Shown here: positions 28,501 through 37,607 of the stretch, piece by piece
Numbering within the stretch: position 1 is the stretch's first letter
How the letters are laid out: every line of letters begins with the position of its first letter
Assembly: GCF_016811235.1 (NCBI RefSeq)
Contig: NZ_JAFBID010000001.1
Coordinates: 124,001-188,000 of the forward strand
DNA length: 64,000 nt
Origin: Microvirga arabica
GTDB lineage: Bacteria; Pseudomonadota; Alphaproteobacteria; Rhizobiales; Beijerinckiaceae
Direction: 5' to 3'
Notes under the pieces: generated by a model
Database searches by the model: none
Told to the model about the DNA's origin: nothing
What the model saw: the letters and a program-made list of their open reading frames with translations, nothing else
Position numbers and translations under genes: made by a program

Positions 28501-29295
28501 ATGGTGGAGACTGATCTCATCCTCACGGACAGGCGAGAGGGATACCGCGTCATCACCCTCAACCGGCCCGATCGTCTCAACTCCTTCAACGAGGCGATGC
28601 ACGCGGCCCTGATGGCGGCGCTTCTCGATGCGGAGGCCGACACGGATTGCCGAGCGCTGATCATCACAGGCGCCGGGCGCGGCTTCTGCGCAGGCCAGGA
28701 TCTGTCGGACCGGGTCTTCAGCCCGGGGCAGGCTCCCGATCTCTCCTCGACGCTGGAGCGGCTCTACAACCCACTGGTACGCAAGCTGCGCGAATTACAG
28801 ATGCCAGTGGTCTGCGCCGTCAACGGCGTAGCCGCGGGTGCCGGCGCCAACATTGCGCTCGCCTGCGATATCGTTCTGGCGGCCCGCTCGGCGAAGTTCA
28901 TCCAGGCGTTCGCGAAGCTCGGCCTCGTCCCCGATTCAGGCGGCACCTGGTTCCTGCCGCGCCTCGTCGGCTCGGCGCGCGCACGCGCTCTCGCTCTGCT
29001 TGCCGAGCCGGTTGCGGCCGAACAGGCGGAGGCCTGGGGCATGATCTGGAAGGCGGTCGACGATGCAAGCCTGATGGACGAAGCGCATCGACTCGCGGCG
29101 CACTTCGCGACGCAGCCGACCATCGGGCTCGGGCTGATCAAGCAAGCGCTCGACGCTTCGCAGACGAATGATCTCAGTCAGCAGCTCGACTTGGAACGCG
29201 ATCTGCAGGGCCGGGCCGGCCGCACGCCGGACTATATGGAAGGCGTCATGGCCTTCTTCGAGAAGCGGCAGCCCAAATTCACGGGGAAAGCCTGA
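28501..29295 (+). CDS. paaG: PaaG, 1,2-epoxyphenylacetyl-CoA isomerase (enoyl-CoA hydratase family)
   Basis: 264 residues, crotonase fold: LNRPDRLNSFNEAMH, oxyanion hole FCAGQDLSDR (about 62-71) typical of PaaG, and ANIALACDIVLAARSAKF with VPDSGGTWFLPRLVG. Converts ring-1,2-epoxyphenylacetyl-CoA to the seven-membered oxepin-CoA and also handles later double-bond shifts. GGGAGG precedes the ATG. First gene of paaG-paaI-paaK-tetR, with a promoter and operator directly upstream. Other crotonases (PaaF) are close relatives, but sequence and order favour PaaG. Confidence 0.93.
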   Translation: MVETDLILTDRREGYRVITLNRPDRLNSFNEAMHAALMAALLDAEADTDCRALIITGAGRGFCAGQDLSDRVFSPGQAPDLSSTLERLYNPLVRKLRELQMPVVCAVNGVAAGAGANIALACDIVLAARSAKFIQAFAKLGLVPDSGGTWFLPRLVGSARARALALLAEPVAAEQAEAWGMIWKAVDDASLMDEAHRLAAHFATQPTIGLGLIKQALDASQTNDLSQQLDLERDLQGRAGRTPDYMEGVMAFFEKRQPKFTGKA

Positions 29296-29771
29296 TGGAC
29301 GCGCCCTCCTCCGCCATCGCCGCCCACGACATCGCGCAAGCCTGCGCGCAGGCCATGTGGGCCGAGGATCAGGCAAGCCAGGGCCTCGGCATGGTTGTGG
29401 AGCGGGTCGCGCCGGGCGAGGCGGTTCTGTCCATGCTGATCCGGCCCGACATGACGAACGGCCACGGCATCTGCCACGGCGGCTTCATCTTCACGCTGGC
29501 CGACTCGGCCTTTGCCTTCGCCTGCAACACCTACGACCAGCGCACCGTTGCGCAGCAATGCAATGTCACGTTCCTGCAGCCTGGCCGCCGGGGCGACATG
29601 CTCACAGCGCATGCGGTGGAGCGCAATCGCTCGGGCCGCTCCGGCATCTACGACGTGACGGTTCGCAACGGCCAGGGCGAGGTCGTCGCCGAGTTCCGCG
29701 GACATTCGCGCACGATTTCCGGCACGCTGCTCGCGTCAGGCGCGGACGAGACGGAACCAACAAGAACATGA
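29295..29771 (+). CDS. paaI: PaaI, hydroxyphenylacetyl-CoA thioesterase
   Basis: 158 residues, hotdog fold with the PaaI motif NGHGICHGGFIFTLADSAFA (catalytic Asp in LADS) and VTFLQPGRRGD. Releases CoA from ring-hydroxylated or dead-end phenylacetyl-CoA derivatives to rescue the CoA pool. Start and paaG stop overlap (TGATG), so the two are coupled. Confidence 0.93.
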   Translation: MDAPSSAIAAHDIAQACAQAMWAEDQASQGLGMVVERVAPGEAVLSMLIRPDMTNGHGICHGGFIFTLADSAFAFACNTYDQRTVAQQCNVTFLQPGRRGDMLTAHAVERNRSGRSGIYDVTVRNGQGEVVAEFRGHSRTISGTLLASGADETEPTRT

Positions 29772-29784
29772 ATGGGAGGTTTGC

Positions 29785-31119
29785 TTGAATCAGATTCCGC
29801 TCCGCAAGCTGTCCGAACTCAACCCCCAGGCCCCTGACCTCGACCGTCTCGAACGCGCATCCCGTGACGAGCTGGCCGCATGGCAGCGCGAGCGTCTCGC
29901 CTGGTCCCTGCGCCATGCTTACCAGAACGTGCCGCACTACCGGGCGAAGTTCGACGCAGTTGGCGTCCATCCGGATGACTTCAAGGAACTGAGCGACCTC
30001 GCCAAATTTCCGTTCACGACGAAAGCGGACCTGCGCGACAACTACCCCTTCGGCATGTTCGCCGTTCCCCAGAATCAGGTCGCCCGCGTGCACGGCTCGT
30101 CGGGCACCACCGGCAAGCCCACGGTCGTTGGGTACACGAAGCGCGACATCGATACGTGGTCCGACGTGATGGCCCGCTCGATCCGGGCGAGCGGTGCGCG
30201 GCCGGGCATGAAGGTGCACGTGGCCTACGGCTACGGTCTCTTCACCGGCGGATTGGGCGCGCATTACGGCGCCGAGCGCCTCGGCTGCATGGTGATCCCC
30301 ATGTCGGGCGGCATGACCGAGCGCCAGGTGCAGCTCATCCACGACTTCCAGCCCGACGTGATCATGGTCACGCCGTCCTACATGCTGGCGATCCTCGACG
30401 AATTCCGCAAGCAGGGTCTCGACCCGTGCCAATCGTCGCTTAAAGTAGGCATCTTCGGCGCGGAACCCTGGACGAACGCCATGCGGGCCGAGATCGAGGA
30501 GGCCTTCGACATCCATGCGGTGGACATCTACGGCCTCTCCGAGGTCATGGGGCCGGGGGTTGCCTGCGAGTGCATCGAGACCAAGGACGGCCTGCATATC
30601 TGGGAGGATCACTTCTATCCCGAGGTGATCCATCCAGTGACCGGCGAGGTGCTGCCGGACGGCGAGGAAGGCGAGCTCGTCTTCACGTCGCTCACCAAGG
30701 AGGCGATGCCGGTCATCCGCTACCGCACCCGCGACCTGACCCGGCTCATGCCCGGCACCGCGCGCACCATGCGGCGCATGGAGAAGGTCACGGGCCGCAC
30801 CGACGACATGATGATCATCCGGGGCGTGAATGTCTTCCCTACCCAGATCGAGGAAAAGCTCCTGCAGATCCCGAGCCTGTCTGGCCATTACCAGATCGTG
30901 CTGACCCGCGAAGGCCGCATGGACCAAATGGAGATCCGGGCCGAGATCCGGCCCGAGGCCGACTACCCGGAAACCCGCAAGGCCGCCTCCGACCGCTTGG
31001 GCCAGGCAATCAAGGATACCATCGGCATCACGGCTCAGGTAAACGTCCTCGACCCCGAAGGGATTGAGCGCTCGCTGGGCAAGGCGAAGCGCGTGATCGA
31101 CCGCAGACCGAAAGAATAG
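29785..31119 (+). CDS. paaK: PaaK, phenylacetate-CoA ligase
   Basis: 444 residues, the family length. AMP-binding motif HGSSGTTGKPTVVGYT (about 105-120), IYGLSEVMGPGVACEC, and the C-terminal domain RTDDMMIIRGVNVFPTQIEE. Activates phenylacetate with ATP and CoA, the entry step. The start is TTG with GGGAGG five bases upstream; no ATG suits the N terminus (NQIPLRKLSELNPQ). Downstream the TetR gene follows after 7 bases. Confidence 0.95.
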   Translation: MNQIPLRKLSELNPQAPDLDRLERASRDELAAWQRERLAWSLRHAYQNVPHYRAKFDAVGVHPDDFKELSDLAKFPFTTKADLRDNYPFGMFAVPQNQVARVHGSSGTTGKPTVVGYTKRDIDTWSDVMARSIRASGARPGMKVHVAYGYGLFTGGLGAHYGAERLGCMVIPMSGGMTERQVQLIHDFQPDVIMVTPSYMLAILDEFRKQGLDPCQSSLKVGIFGAEPWTNAMRAEIEEAFDIHAVDIYGLSEVMGPGVACECIETKDGLHIWEDHFYPEVIHPVTGEVLPDGEEGELVFTSLTKEAMPVIRYRTRDLTRLMPGTARTMRRMEKVTGRTDDMMIIRGVNVFPTQIEEKLLQIPSLSGHYQIVLTREGRMDQMEIRAEIRPEADYPETRKAASDRLGQAIKDTIGITAQVNVLDPEGIERSLGKAKRVIDRRPKE

Positions 31120-31126
31120 CAAACTC

Positions 31127-31762
31127 ATGGCCCGCACCCGCGCCAGCAATTACGACGACAAGCGCCGGGCGATCCTTGATCGCTCGGCCGAGCTCTTTGC
31201 CGAGCATGGCTATGACCGCGCCTCCATGAGCAGGATCGCCGAGGCCTGCGGGGTCTCGAAAGCGAATCTCTATCACTATTACCGGGACAAGGAGGAACTG
31301 CTCTTCGACGTGATCCGCTTTCACCTGGAGGAACTGCTCGAGGTGGTGGAAGCCGCCGACCGGCCGGACCTTGCACCCGGCGATCGTCTCAGGACGCTCG
31401 TTGCTGCGATCCTTGAAGCCTACCGGGACGCGGATGCCCAACACAGCGTGCAGATCAACGGCCTTCGCCTGCTGCCGTCCGACCGTCAAGCCGAGCTCAA
31501 ATCCATGGAGCGCGATCTGGTGAAGATCTTCTCCGACGCTGTGGCGGGCGTCGCACCTCAACTCAAGGGAACGAAGCTGCTCAAGCCCGTGACCATGTCG
31601 CTCTTCGGCATGATCAACTGGCACTATCTCTGGTTCAAGAGCAACGGCCAGGTGACACGGGCGGACTACGCGGAGCTTGTCTCGCAGCTGATCGTGGACG
31701 GAACCCGCAATCTCCAGGCCGAATCCGCAGCGGCGCCACGACGTGCCACGGCCGCGGAATAG
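31127..31762 (+). CDS. paaR: TetR/AcrR-family regulator, probable PaaR repressor
   Basis: 211 residues. N-terminal HTH (about 12-58): RRAILDRSAELFAEHGYDR, MSRIAEACGVSKANLYHYYRDKEELL; C-terminal helical ligand domain with LFGMINWHYLWF. The gene is last in the paaG operon, so it should control its own transcription. TetR regulators called PaaR that respond to phenylacetyl-CoA are known in Thermus and Corynebacterium. Two matching 22-bp sites in this island, at the paaG and paaZ promoters, fit this role. Function name is by context. Confidence 0.85.
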   Translation: MARTRASNYDDKRRAILDRSAELFAEHGYDRASMSRIAEACGVSKANLYHYYRDKEELLFDVIRFHLEELLEVVEAADRPDLAPGDRLRTLVAAILEAYRDADAQHSVQINGLRLLPSDRQAELKSMERDLVKIFSDAVAGVAPQLKGTKLLKPVTMSLFGMINWHYLWFKSNGQVTRADYAELVSQLIVDGTRNLQAESAAAPRRATAAE

Positions 31763-31791
31763 CCAACGGTCAAATCTGCGCGGGATTGAGA

Positions 31792-32595
31792 TTACTGTAA
31801 GGAGACCTGCTCGTCGATATCATGCGGCGCATCGCCGGGAGCAAGAAGACCGAACCGCGAGAGAAGCGGGCGGACGATACCCTGCCATTGGGCGAGAAGT
31901 TCCTCCCTACCTTTCTGGCGCAATCCGTATTTCCTATGCTGCGTGAAATGATCCGACATGCTGCTGCCGAACGTATCAGCAACCCGCGGATACCAGTAGT
32001 TCACCGAGGCTTGAGCATCCGTCTTGTCGTGACCCCTCTCCAGTTCCGCCTGCAGCCCGTGCTCACCGAGTTCCGCATGTTGCCTCTCGACAGGAAGGAT
32101 AACCGTGAGGACATCGGCAAGAGGCTGGTAGGAGCCGCGGCTGAGCTCATCGAGCTGCACCACGGTCGCCTGTTCCATCAGGCAGTTCATGACCACCGCA
32201 TCAACCCAGCCGTTGATCGGATAGTGAAACACGTTGAGGCGCATGTCTCCGTCCATGCGCCGAGTGCCAAGATTGACGCTGCGATCGAGGCGCGAGGCCC
32301 AGGGATGAGCCCCCACATACTGATCCATGTTGGCCCCGAACTGCTCCATCAATTGGAGAACCTGCCGGGCATGATCGAATTTCTGCAGGACGATGTGCGT
32401 GGCCGTGATCCGCTCTCTGAGGCCAGGCGCCAGATTGATGCAATCCGCAAAGCCTGAGGCGCCGGCCATCTCGGAGTCGACGAAGATCGACATCAGGCGC
32501 ATGAGCTCCGCGCGATAACGGGGCGTCACGTTATCCGGTGCGCTCAGGCGGCCGCCGCCGGCCACAAAACTGACAAGGCCTTCTTCATCGACCAT
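31792..32595 (-). CDS. PaaA/PaaC-like ferritin-fold protein with a degenerate diiron site
   Basis: 267 residues, phenylacetic-acid catabolic family (PF05138 type). Alignment with PaaA of this window by eye: Glu42 matches PaaA Glu61; Asp74-His-Ala-Arg77 replaces PaaA Glu91-Ala-Gly-His94; Glu170-Arg-Gln-His173 matches PaaA Glu174-Ser-Phe-His177; and GSYQPLADVLT matches [11 protein letters not shown]. One ExxH is therefore kept and the other lost, so full diiron chemistry is doubtful. Sixth gene of the epoxidase operon, 15 bases after paaE. A structural or regulatory partner of the multicomponent epoxidase, or a variant oxygenase, is possible. Function unknown. Confidence 0.85.
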   Translation of the reverse strand: MVDEEGLVSFVAGGGRLSAPDNVTPRYRAELMRLMSIFVDSEMAGASGFADCINLAPGLRERITATHIVLQKFDHARQVLQLMEQFGANMDQYVGAHPWASRLDRSVNLGTRRMDGDMRLNVFHYPINGWVDAVVMNCLMEQATVVQLDELSRGSYQPLADVLTVILPVERQHAELGEHGLQAELERGHDKTDAQASVNYWYPRVADTFGSSMSDHFTQHRKYGLRQKGREELLAQWQGIVRPLLSRFGLLAPGDAPHDIDEQVSLQ

Positions 32596-32610
32596 GGCGC
32601 ACCTCGTCGG

Positions 32611-33687
32611 TCACTTGTCGAAATCGACCAGGATCCTGTCGCTTACCGGGTAGCTCTGGCAGGTGAGAATGTAGCCCCGGGCAATCTCGTAATCCTCCAG
32701 GGCGAAGTTGGCATCCATGTCGACCTCGCCCTCGACCAGCATCGCCCGGCAGGTGGAACAGACACCGCCCTTGCAGGCGTAAGGCAGCTCGAGCCCTTCC
32801 TGAGTGGCCGCATCGAGCACCGATGCGGTGCCCTTCTCGAAAGACAGGGTGCGGGCGCGTCCGTCGATGACGATGGTGGCCTCGCAGAGATCCTTGTGGT
32901 TCCTGGCCTGCTCCTCTTCGAGTTTGCGCGGGCGGCGGCTTGGTGTGGATGTGGCGAAGAGCTCGAACTTGATCTTGCGCTTGTCGAGGCCGTGTTCCTC
33001 AAGGCTTTTCGCGACCCCCAGCATCATGTCCTGCGGCCCGCAGATGAAGGCGGTGTCGATGGTGGACGCGTCAACCCAGTGCTCAAGGAGCTGGTCGCAC
33101 TTCTCCTTGGTCAGGCGGCCGTTGAACAGGTCGATGTCCTGCTGCTCGCGACTGAGGATATGGATGAGGCTGAAGCGCTCGAGATGCTCGTTCTTGAGAT
33201 CTTCCAGCTCCTCCCGGAACATGATGGAGCTCGATGCGCGGTTGCCGTAGAAGAGGGTGAAGAAGGACTGCGGCTCCGCCAGAAGCGTCGTCTTGACGAT
33301 GCTCAAAAGCGGCGTGATTCCGCTGCCCGCCGCAAAGCCCACGAAGTGCCTTTTCTGCGTGTGATCGAGGGGCACGAAGAAGTTGCCCATCGGCGGCATG
33401 GCTTCGATCACATGGCCGGGAGCCAGCTGCTCCCTCACCCAATTCGAGAACACGCCGCCGGCAATCTTCTTGATGCCGACGCGGAGCCTGCCCTCCATGG
33501 GCGCGGCGCAGATGGAATAGGACCGCCTGACCTCGTCGCCGTCGATATTCGTGCGCAGTGTCAGGTATTGCCCTGGCGAGAAGCTGAATGCCTCCTTGTG
33601 CTCATCCGGCACGTCCAGCGTGAGGATGATGGCATCGCGTGTCTCGCGCCTGACATCGGCTACTGTGACGGGGTAGAACTTTGTCAT
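32611..33687 (-). CDS. paaE: PaaE, reductase of phenylacetyl-CoA epoxidase
   Basis: 358 residues: FAD-binding ferredoxin-reductase domain (about 1-230; YLTLRTNIDGDEVRRSYSIC, FAAGSGITPLLSI, FICGPQDMM) and a C-terminal plant-type [2Fe-2S] domain with CKGGVCSTC and a last Cys in LTCQSYP. Passes electrons from NADPH to the PaaA diiron centre. 16 bases after paaD. Confidence 0.96.
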   Translation of the reverse strand: MTKFYPVTVADVRRETRDAIILTLDVPDEHKEAFSFSPGQYLTLRTNIDGDEVRRSYSICAAPMEGRLRVGIKKIAGGVFSNWVREQLAPGHVIEAMPPMGNFFVPLDHTQKRHFVGFAAGSGITPLLSIVKTTLLAEPQSFFTLFYGNRASSSIMFREELEDLKNEHLERFSLIHILSREQQDIDLFNGRLTKEKCDQLLEHWVDASTIDTAFICGPQDMMLGVAKSLEEHGLDKRKIKFELFATSTPSRRPRKLEEEQARNHKDLCEATIVIDGRARTLSFEKGTASVLDAATQEGLELPYACKGGVCSTCRAMLVEGEVDMDANFALEDYEIARGYILTCQSYPVSDRILVDFDK

Positions 33688-33703
33688 GGAGCGTCCGCTC
33701 GTT

Positions 33704-34216
33704 TCAAATGCACTTGAAATAGTCGAAAGGCTCGAGGCAATCGTCGCATCGGTACTGCGCCTTGCAGGGCGTCGAGCCGAACTCGCTCACGCGCGTCGTG
33801 TTCTCGGATTTGCAGCGCGGGCAGGCGATTACCAGCGGCTTGCGCAGCAGGCGGTCGAAGACCGACGGACCACCCGCACTCTCGGCCGGCGGCGCGATGC
33901 CGTAGGCTTCGAGCTTGCGCCTTCCTTCAGCACTGATCCAGTCCGTCGTCCAAGGCGGCGACAGCCTGCGTTCGACGCGCAGGCGATCAACGCCCTTCGC
34001 CCGCAGCGCTGACTCGATGTCGAGCGCAATGACGCTCGTGGCAGGGCAGCCTGAATAGGTGGGCGTGATCGCCACGACGAGGTCGTCGCCCGACCATTGC
34101 ACATCGCGGACGACGCCGAGATCCACGACGGAGACGACAGGCACTTCCGGATCGGAAACCTCTTCCAGCCAAGTTCTGATCTGCTCCAGATCCGGCCGCG
34201 TCAGGCTGCTCGTCAT
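33704..34216 (-). CDS. paaD: PaaD, phenylacetyl-CoA epoxidase maturation factor
   Basis: 170 residues. N-terminal MIP18/DUF59-like domain (DPEVPVVSVVDLGVV, ITPTYSGCPAT) and a C-terminal zinc-ribbon-like segment with CPRC and CDDC. Thought to help assemble the iron centres of the epoxidase complex. Gap of 9 bases from paaC. Confidence 0.95.
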   Translation of the reverse strand: MTSSLTRPDLEQIRTWLEEVSDPEVPVVSVVDLGVVRDVQWSGDDLVVAITPTYSGCPATSVIALDIESALRAKGVDRLRVERRLSPPWTTDWISAEGRRKLEAYGIAPPAESAGGPSVFDRLLRKPLVIACPRCKSENTTRVSEFGSTPCKAQYRCDDCLEPFDYFKCI

Positions 34217-34225
34217 CGCCGCCCC

Positions 34226-34984
34226 CTACCACACTGCGTTCGGATAGGCCCGCTGCAGGAACTGAAGATCCGCGAGGATGTAGCCGAGATGCTCCGAATG
34301 CATGCCCCGCTTGCCGCCCCGCTGCGCCCATCCGGGTTGAGGCAGGGTCAGTGTGGCCTCATCAGTTGTGGCCCGCATCAGGCCGAGCCATGGCTCGTGA
34401 AGCGACGAGAGATCGGCGCCGATGCCCTCGCGCATCATGGCCTGTTCCACTTCGTCGGATTCGAACATCTCGCCCGTGTACATCCAGAGATCGTCAATGG
34501 CCGCCTGCATGCGGCGATGGCTCTCTTCCGTGCCGTCGCCGAGGCGCAGGATCCAGTCGCGGCTGCGCTCCAGGTGATAGGTCACCTCTTTCAGACCCTT
34601 CGCGGCAATTTCGCCGATGCGCCCGTCCTTCGAGCCCGTGAGCTCCCGCAGCAGCAGGTAGTGCCAGGCATCGAAATAGAACTGGCGCGCCATGGTGGCG
34701 GCGAAGTCGCCGTTCGGCTGCTCGACGAGCAGGAGATTGCGAAAGTCGCGGGCGTCGCGCAGATAGGCGAGCTTGTCGGCATCGCGCCCCTTGCCTTCGA
34801 CCTCGCCGGCGAGGTTTAGCCAGAGCTGCGTCTGTCCAATGAGATCGAGGGCGACGTTGGACAGCGCCAGGTCCTCTTCCAATGCGGGCGAATGCCCGCA
34901 CCATTCCGACAGACGATGCCCGAGGATCAGCGCGTTGTCGCCGAGCCGCAGCAGGTACTCGAAGAGCGCATCCTGCCCGCTCAT
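34226..34984 (-). CDS. paaC: PaaC, structural subunit of phenylacetyl-CoA epoxidase
   Basis: 252 residues, ferritin-like, catalytically silent partner of PaaA. Features LGDNALILGHRLSEWCGHSP, VALDLIGQTQLWLNLAGE and WTHSEHLGYILAD-like C terminus (here MHSEHLGYILADLQ). The start is the ATG overlapping the paaB stop (TGATG) by one base; a GTG three bases earlier gives one extra residue. Confidence 0.95.
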   Translation of the reverse strand: MSGQDALFEYLLRLGDNALILGHRLSEWCGHSPALEEDLALSNVALDLIGQTQLWLNLAGEVEGKGRDADKLAYLRDARDFRNLLLVEQPNGDFAATMARQFYFDAWHYLLLRELTGSKDGRIGEIAAKGLKEVTYHLERSRDWILRLGDGTEESHRRMQAAIDDLWMYTGEMFESDEVEQAMMREGIGADLSSLHEPWLGLMRATTDEATLTLPQPGWAQRGGKRGMHSEHLGYILADLQFLQRAYPNAVW

Positions 34985-35274
34985 CACATGTGCCCCAGCT
35001 CTTCCGGGATTTCGTAGAAGGTCGGGTGCCGATAGACCTTGCTGTTGGCCGGATCGAACAGCGGACCCTTTTCGCCAGGGGAGCTCGCCGCAATGTCGGA
35101 TGCGCGCACCACCCAGATGCTCACGCCCTCATTGCGGCGCGTATAGACATCGCGCGCATTCTTGATCGCCATCTCGGCGTCAGGCGCATGCAGGCTGCCC
35201 ACATGCCGGTGGGCGAGCCCGTGCTGGCTGCGGATGAACACCTCCCAGAGAGGCCATTCCTTCTTGTCGGTCAT
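34984..35274 (-). CDS. paaB: PaaB, small subunit of phenylacetyl-CoA epoxidase
   Basis: 96 residues. Family pattern EWPLWEVFIRSQHGLAHRHVGSLHAPDAEMA and NARDVYTRRNEG. Bridges PaaAC units into the large complex. The start is the ATG with AGAGGA upstream; the longer frame adds six residues without support. Confidence 0.95.
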   Translation of the reverse strand: MTDKKEWPLWEVFIRSQHGLAHRHVGSLHAPDAEMAIKNARDVYTRRNEGVSIWVVRASDIAASSPGEKGPLFDPANSKVYRHPTFYEIPEELGHM

Positions 35275-35288
35275 CGTTCCTCTCCCGC

Positions 35289-36284
<996 letters not shown>

Positions 36285-36459
36285 GGCGCTTCTCCCTCGC
36301 CTTCGTTCGTTCCCCCCTCCCGAGCCACCTCCTAAAAAGGACCAAGCAGCTTCAAAAGATCGGAGGCATCGCCCATCCAGGCGCATAGTCAACGCTGTTC
36401 CGGTCGTCGGCGCTCCAAAGCAAAGCGAATTGCCTCGTCAGCGTCTCACGAGCTTTCCT

Positions 36460-36488
36460 TAATATGTCACAAAAAATGCGTTTTTCAA
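36460..36488 (-). promoter_or_regulatory. Candidate promoter of paaABCDE
   Basis: On the minus strand, TTGAAA (36488-36483), 17 bases, ATATTA (36465-36460), about 175 bases before the paaA start. TTTGTGA between the boxes resembles half of the PaaX site known from E. coli. The boxes are ordinary matches in an AT-rich patch, so confidence is moderate. No PaaR-type site is seen here. Confidence 0.4.
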
Positions 36489-36509
36489 GATTTTCTTGTA
36501 ATCTATTTC

Positions 36510-37406
36510 TCAGACCGCCTTCAGCTTGGCCGAGACCGGAATCGACTGGAACCGCTCCGCGAAGCCCCTGCCGGCCTCCGGCAGCGGCCCCTTGTCGTCC
36601 TGGGCATGGGTGTCGATCCATTGCTCGGAGGCCGGTAGCAGGGTCTTGTAGATCGTCCCGCAGAGTTCACGGGCGCGGGCTCCCGCCCATGGCTTCGGAA
36701 GGAGCTGCGCCGGCAGCAGGGGATCCTTCAGGACAGCGCGGCGGTAATCGTGGATCAGCAGGATCCTGACCAGGAGGGCATCCAGATCTGTGAACCCGGC
36801 CCCTCGCTCAAGCGCCGAGAGCATACCCGAATAGGTGTCGATGAAGCGCTGATACCGGCTCTCGATTTCCGCAAGCGGCCAAGCCCGTTCCACGAGCCGC
36901 CGGGCCGTGGGCAGATCGGCCGGTACAGCTGAAAGCCGCAGAAAGGCGGCGGCTTCTCCAGCCGATGCGGAAGCGGCAATCATAAGGTCCGTTCCAAGGA
37001 CCCCATACCCGGCCTCCGACAACTCGGCCTTGAGGGCGGTCCGGTCCTGGGCGTTTTCAAGCAGCAGGAGGTCGAAGGCGCCCCGCCAATCCTGGGGCAG
37101 GTCGGCATAGATCCGCTGCGTCGCCTGGGCAAAAGCCTCCCGCCCCCGGGGAGCGAGCCGGTAATAGCTGTTGCGCCCCAACTTCCACCGCTCGAACCAT
37201 CCGTCCGACACGAGGCGGGACAAAGCCGTTCGCACGAGCGTGTCGCTGATCCGGAACGCGCGCATGACCTCGTGAAGCGAGGCCAGCGACAGCACCCCGC
37301 CCCGAGGCACGACCGCGTCCCCGAAGACGGTCACGATCAGGGAGCCTGCTCTGATCGGGGTCCGCTCATGGAACCTGTCCAGGAGGGCTTCCACAAACCC
37401 GGCCAT
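36510..37406 (-). CDS. paaX: PaaX family transcriptional repressor
   Basis: 298 residues. N-terminal winged helix with the PaaX pattern RAGSLIVTVFGDAVVPRGG (about 18-36), then LVRTALSRLVSDGWFERWKLGRNSYYRL; C-terminal PaaX domain (RILLIHDYRRAVLKDPLLPAQLLP, WAGARARELCGTIY). PaaX repressors release DNA with phenylacetyl-CoA. It lies directly upstream of paaA, in the same direction (225 bases), and divergent from paaZ. With a TetR PaaR candidate in the same island, two repressors appear to share the pathway. Confidence 0.95.
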   Translation of the reverse strand: MAGFVEALLDRFHERTPIRAGSLIVTVFGDAVVPRGGVLSLASLHEVMRAFRISDTLVRTALSRLVSDGWFERWKLGRNSYYRLAPRGREAFAQATQRIYADLPQDWRGAFDLLLLENAQDRTALKAELSEAGYGVLGTDLMIAASASAGEAAAFLRLSAVPADLPTARRLVERAWPLAEIESRYQRFIDTYSGMLSALERGAGFTDLDALLVRILLIHDYRRAVLKDPLLPAQLLPKPWAGARARELCGTIYKTLLPASEQWIDTHAQDDKGPLPEAGRGFAERFQSIPVSAKLKAV

Positions 37407-37525
37407 TCAAACCCACTCCACTTGCTCGTCAAATATGACGCTTCGCCTCTCGGCCGCAGCTCTCACCTATCGATTCTTTTCCTCGATTGTCGAGATATAG
37501 CCCGCCCTGACCTTGGCAAAATTCC

Positions 37526-37553
37526 TTGACTAACCGACCGGTCGGTCAATAAT
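37526..37553 (+). promoter_or_regulatory. paaZ promoter with PaaR-type operator in the spacer
   Basis: -35 TTGACT (37526-37531), a 16-base spacer, and -10 AATAAT (37548-37553). A 22-base site covers 37529-37550, with the perfect inner palindrome ACCGACCGGTCGGT at 37533-37546. The whole matches, with one mismatch at the right end, the PaaR motif as I recall it from Corynebacterium. The site fills the spacer and overlaps both promoter boxes, so binding should block polymerase. Located 55 bases before paaZ. Confidence 0.75.
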
Positions 37554-37607
37554 GCTGCAGGATCCGGCGCTGCCAATGCAGCCCCCATTCATCATCCAAG
37601 GTGCCCC

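Noticed and set aside
29602-31149. A 515-codon open frame antisense to paaI and paaK
   Set aside because: Shadow of genuine paa genes; no recognisable domain or ribosome binding site.
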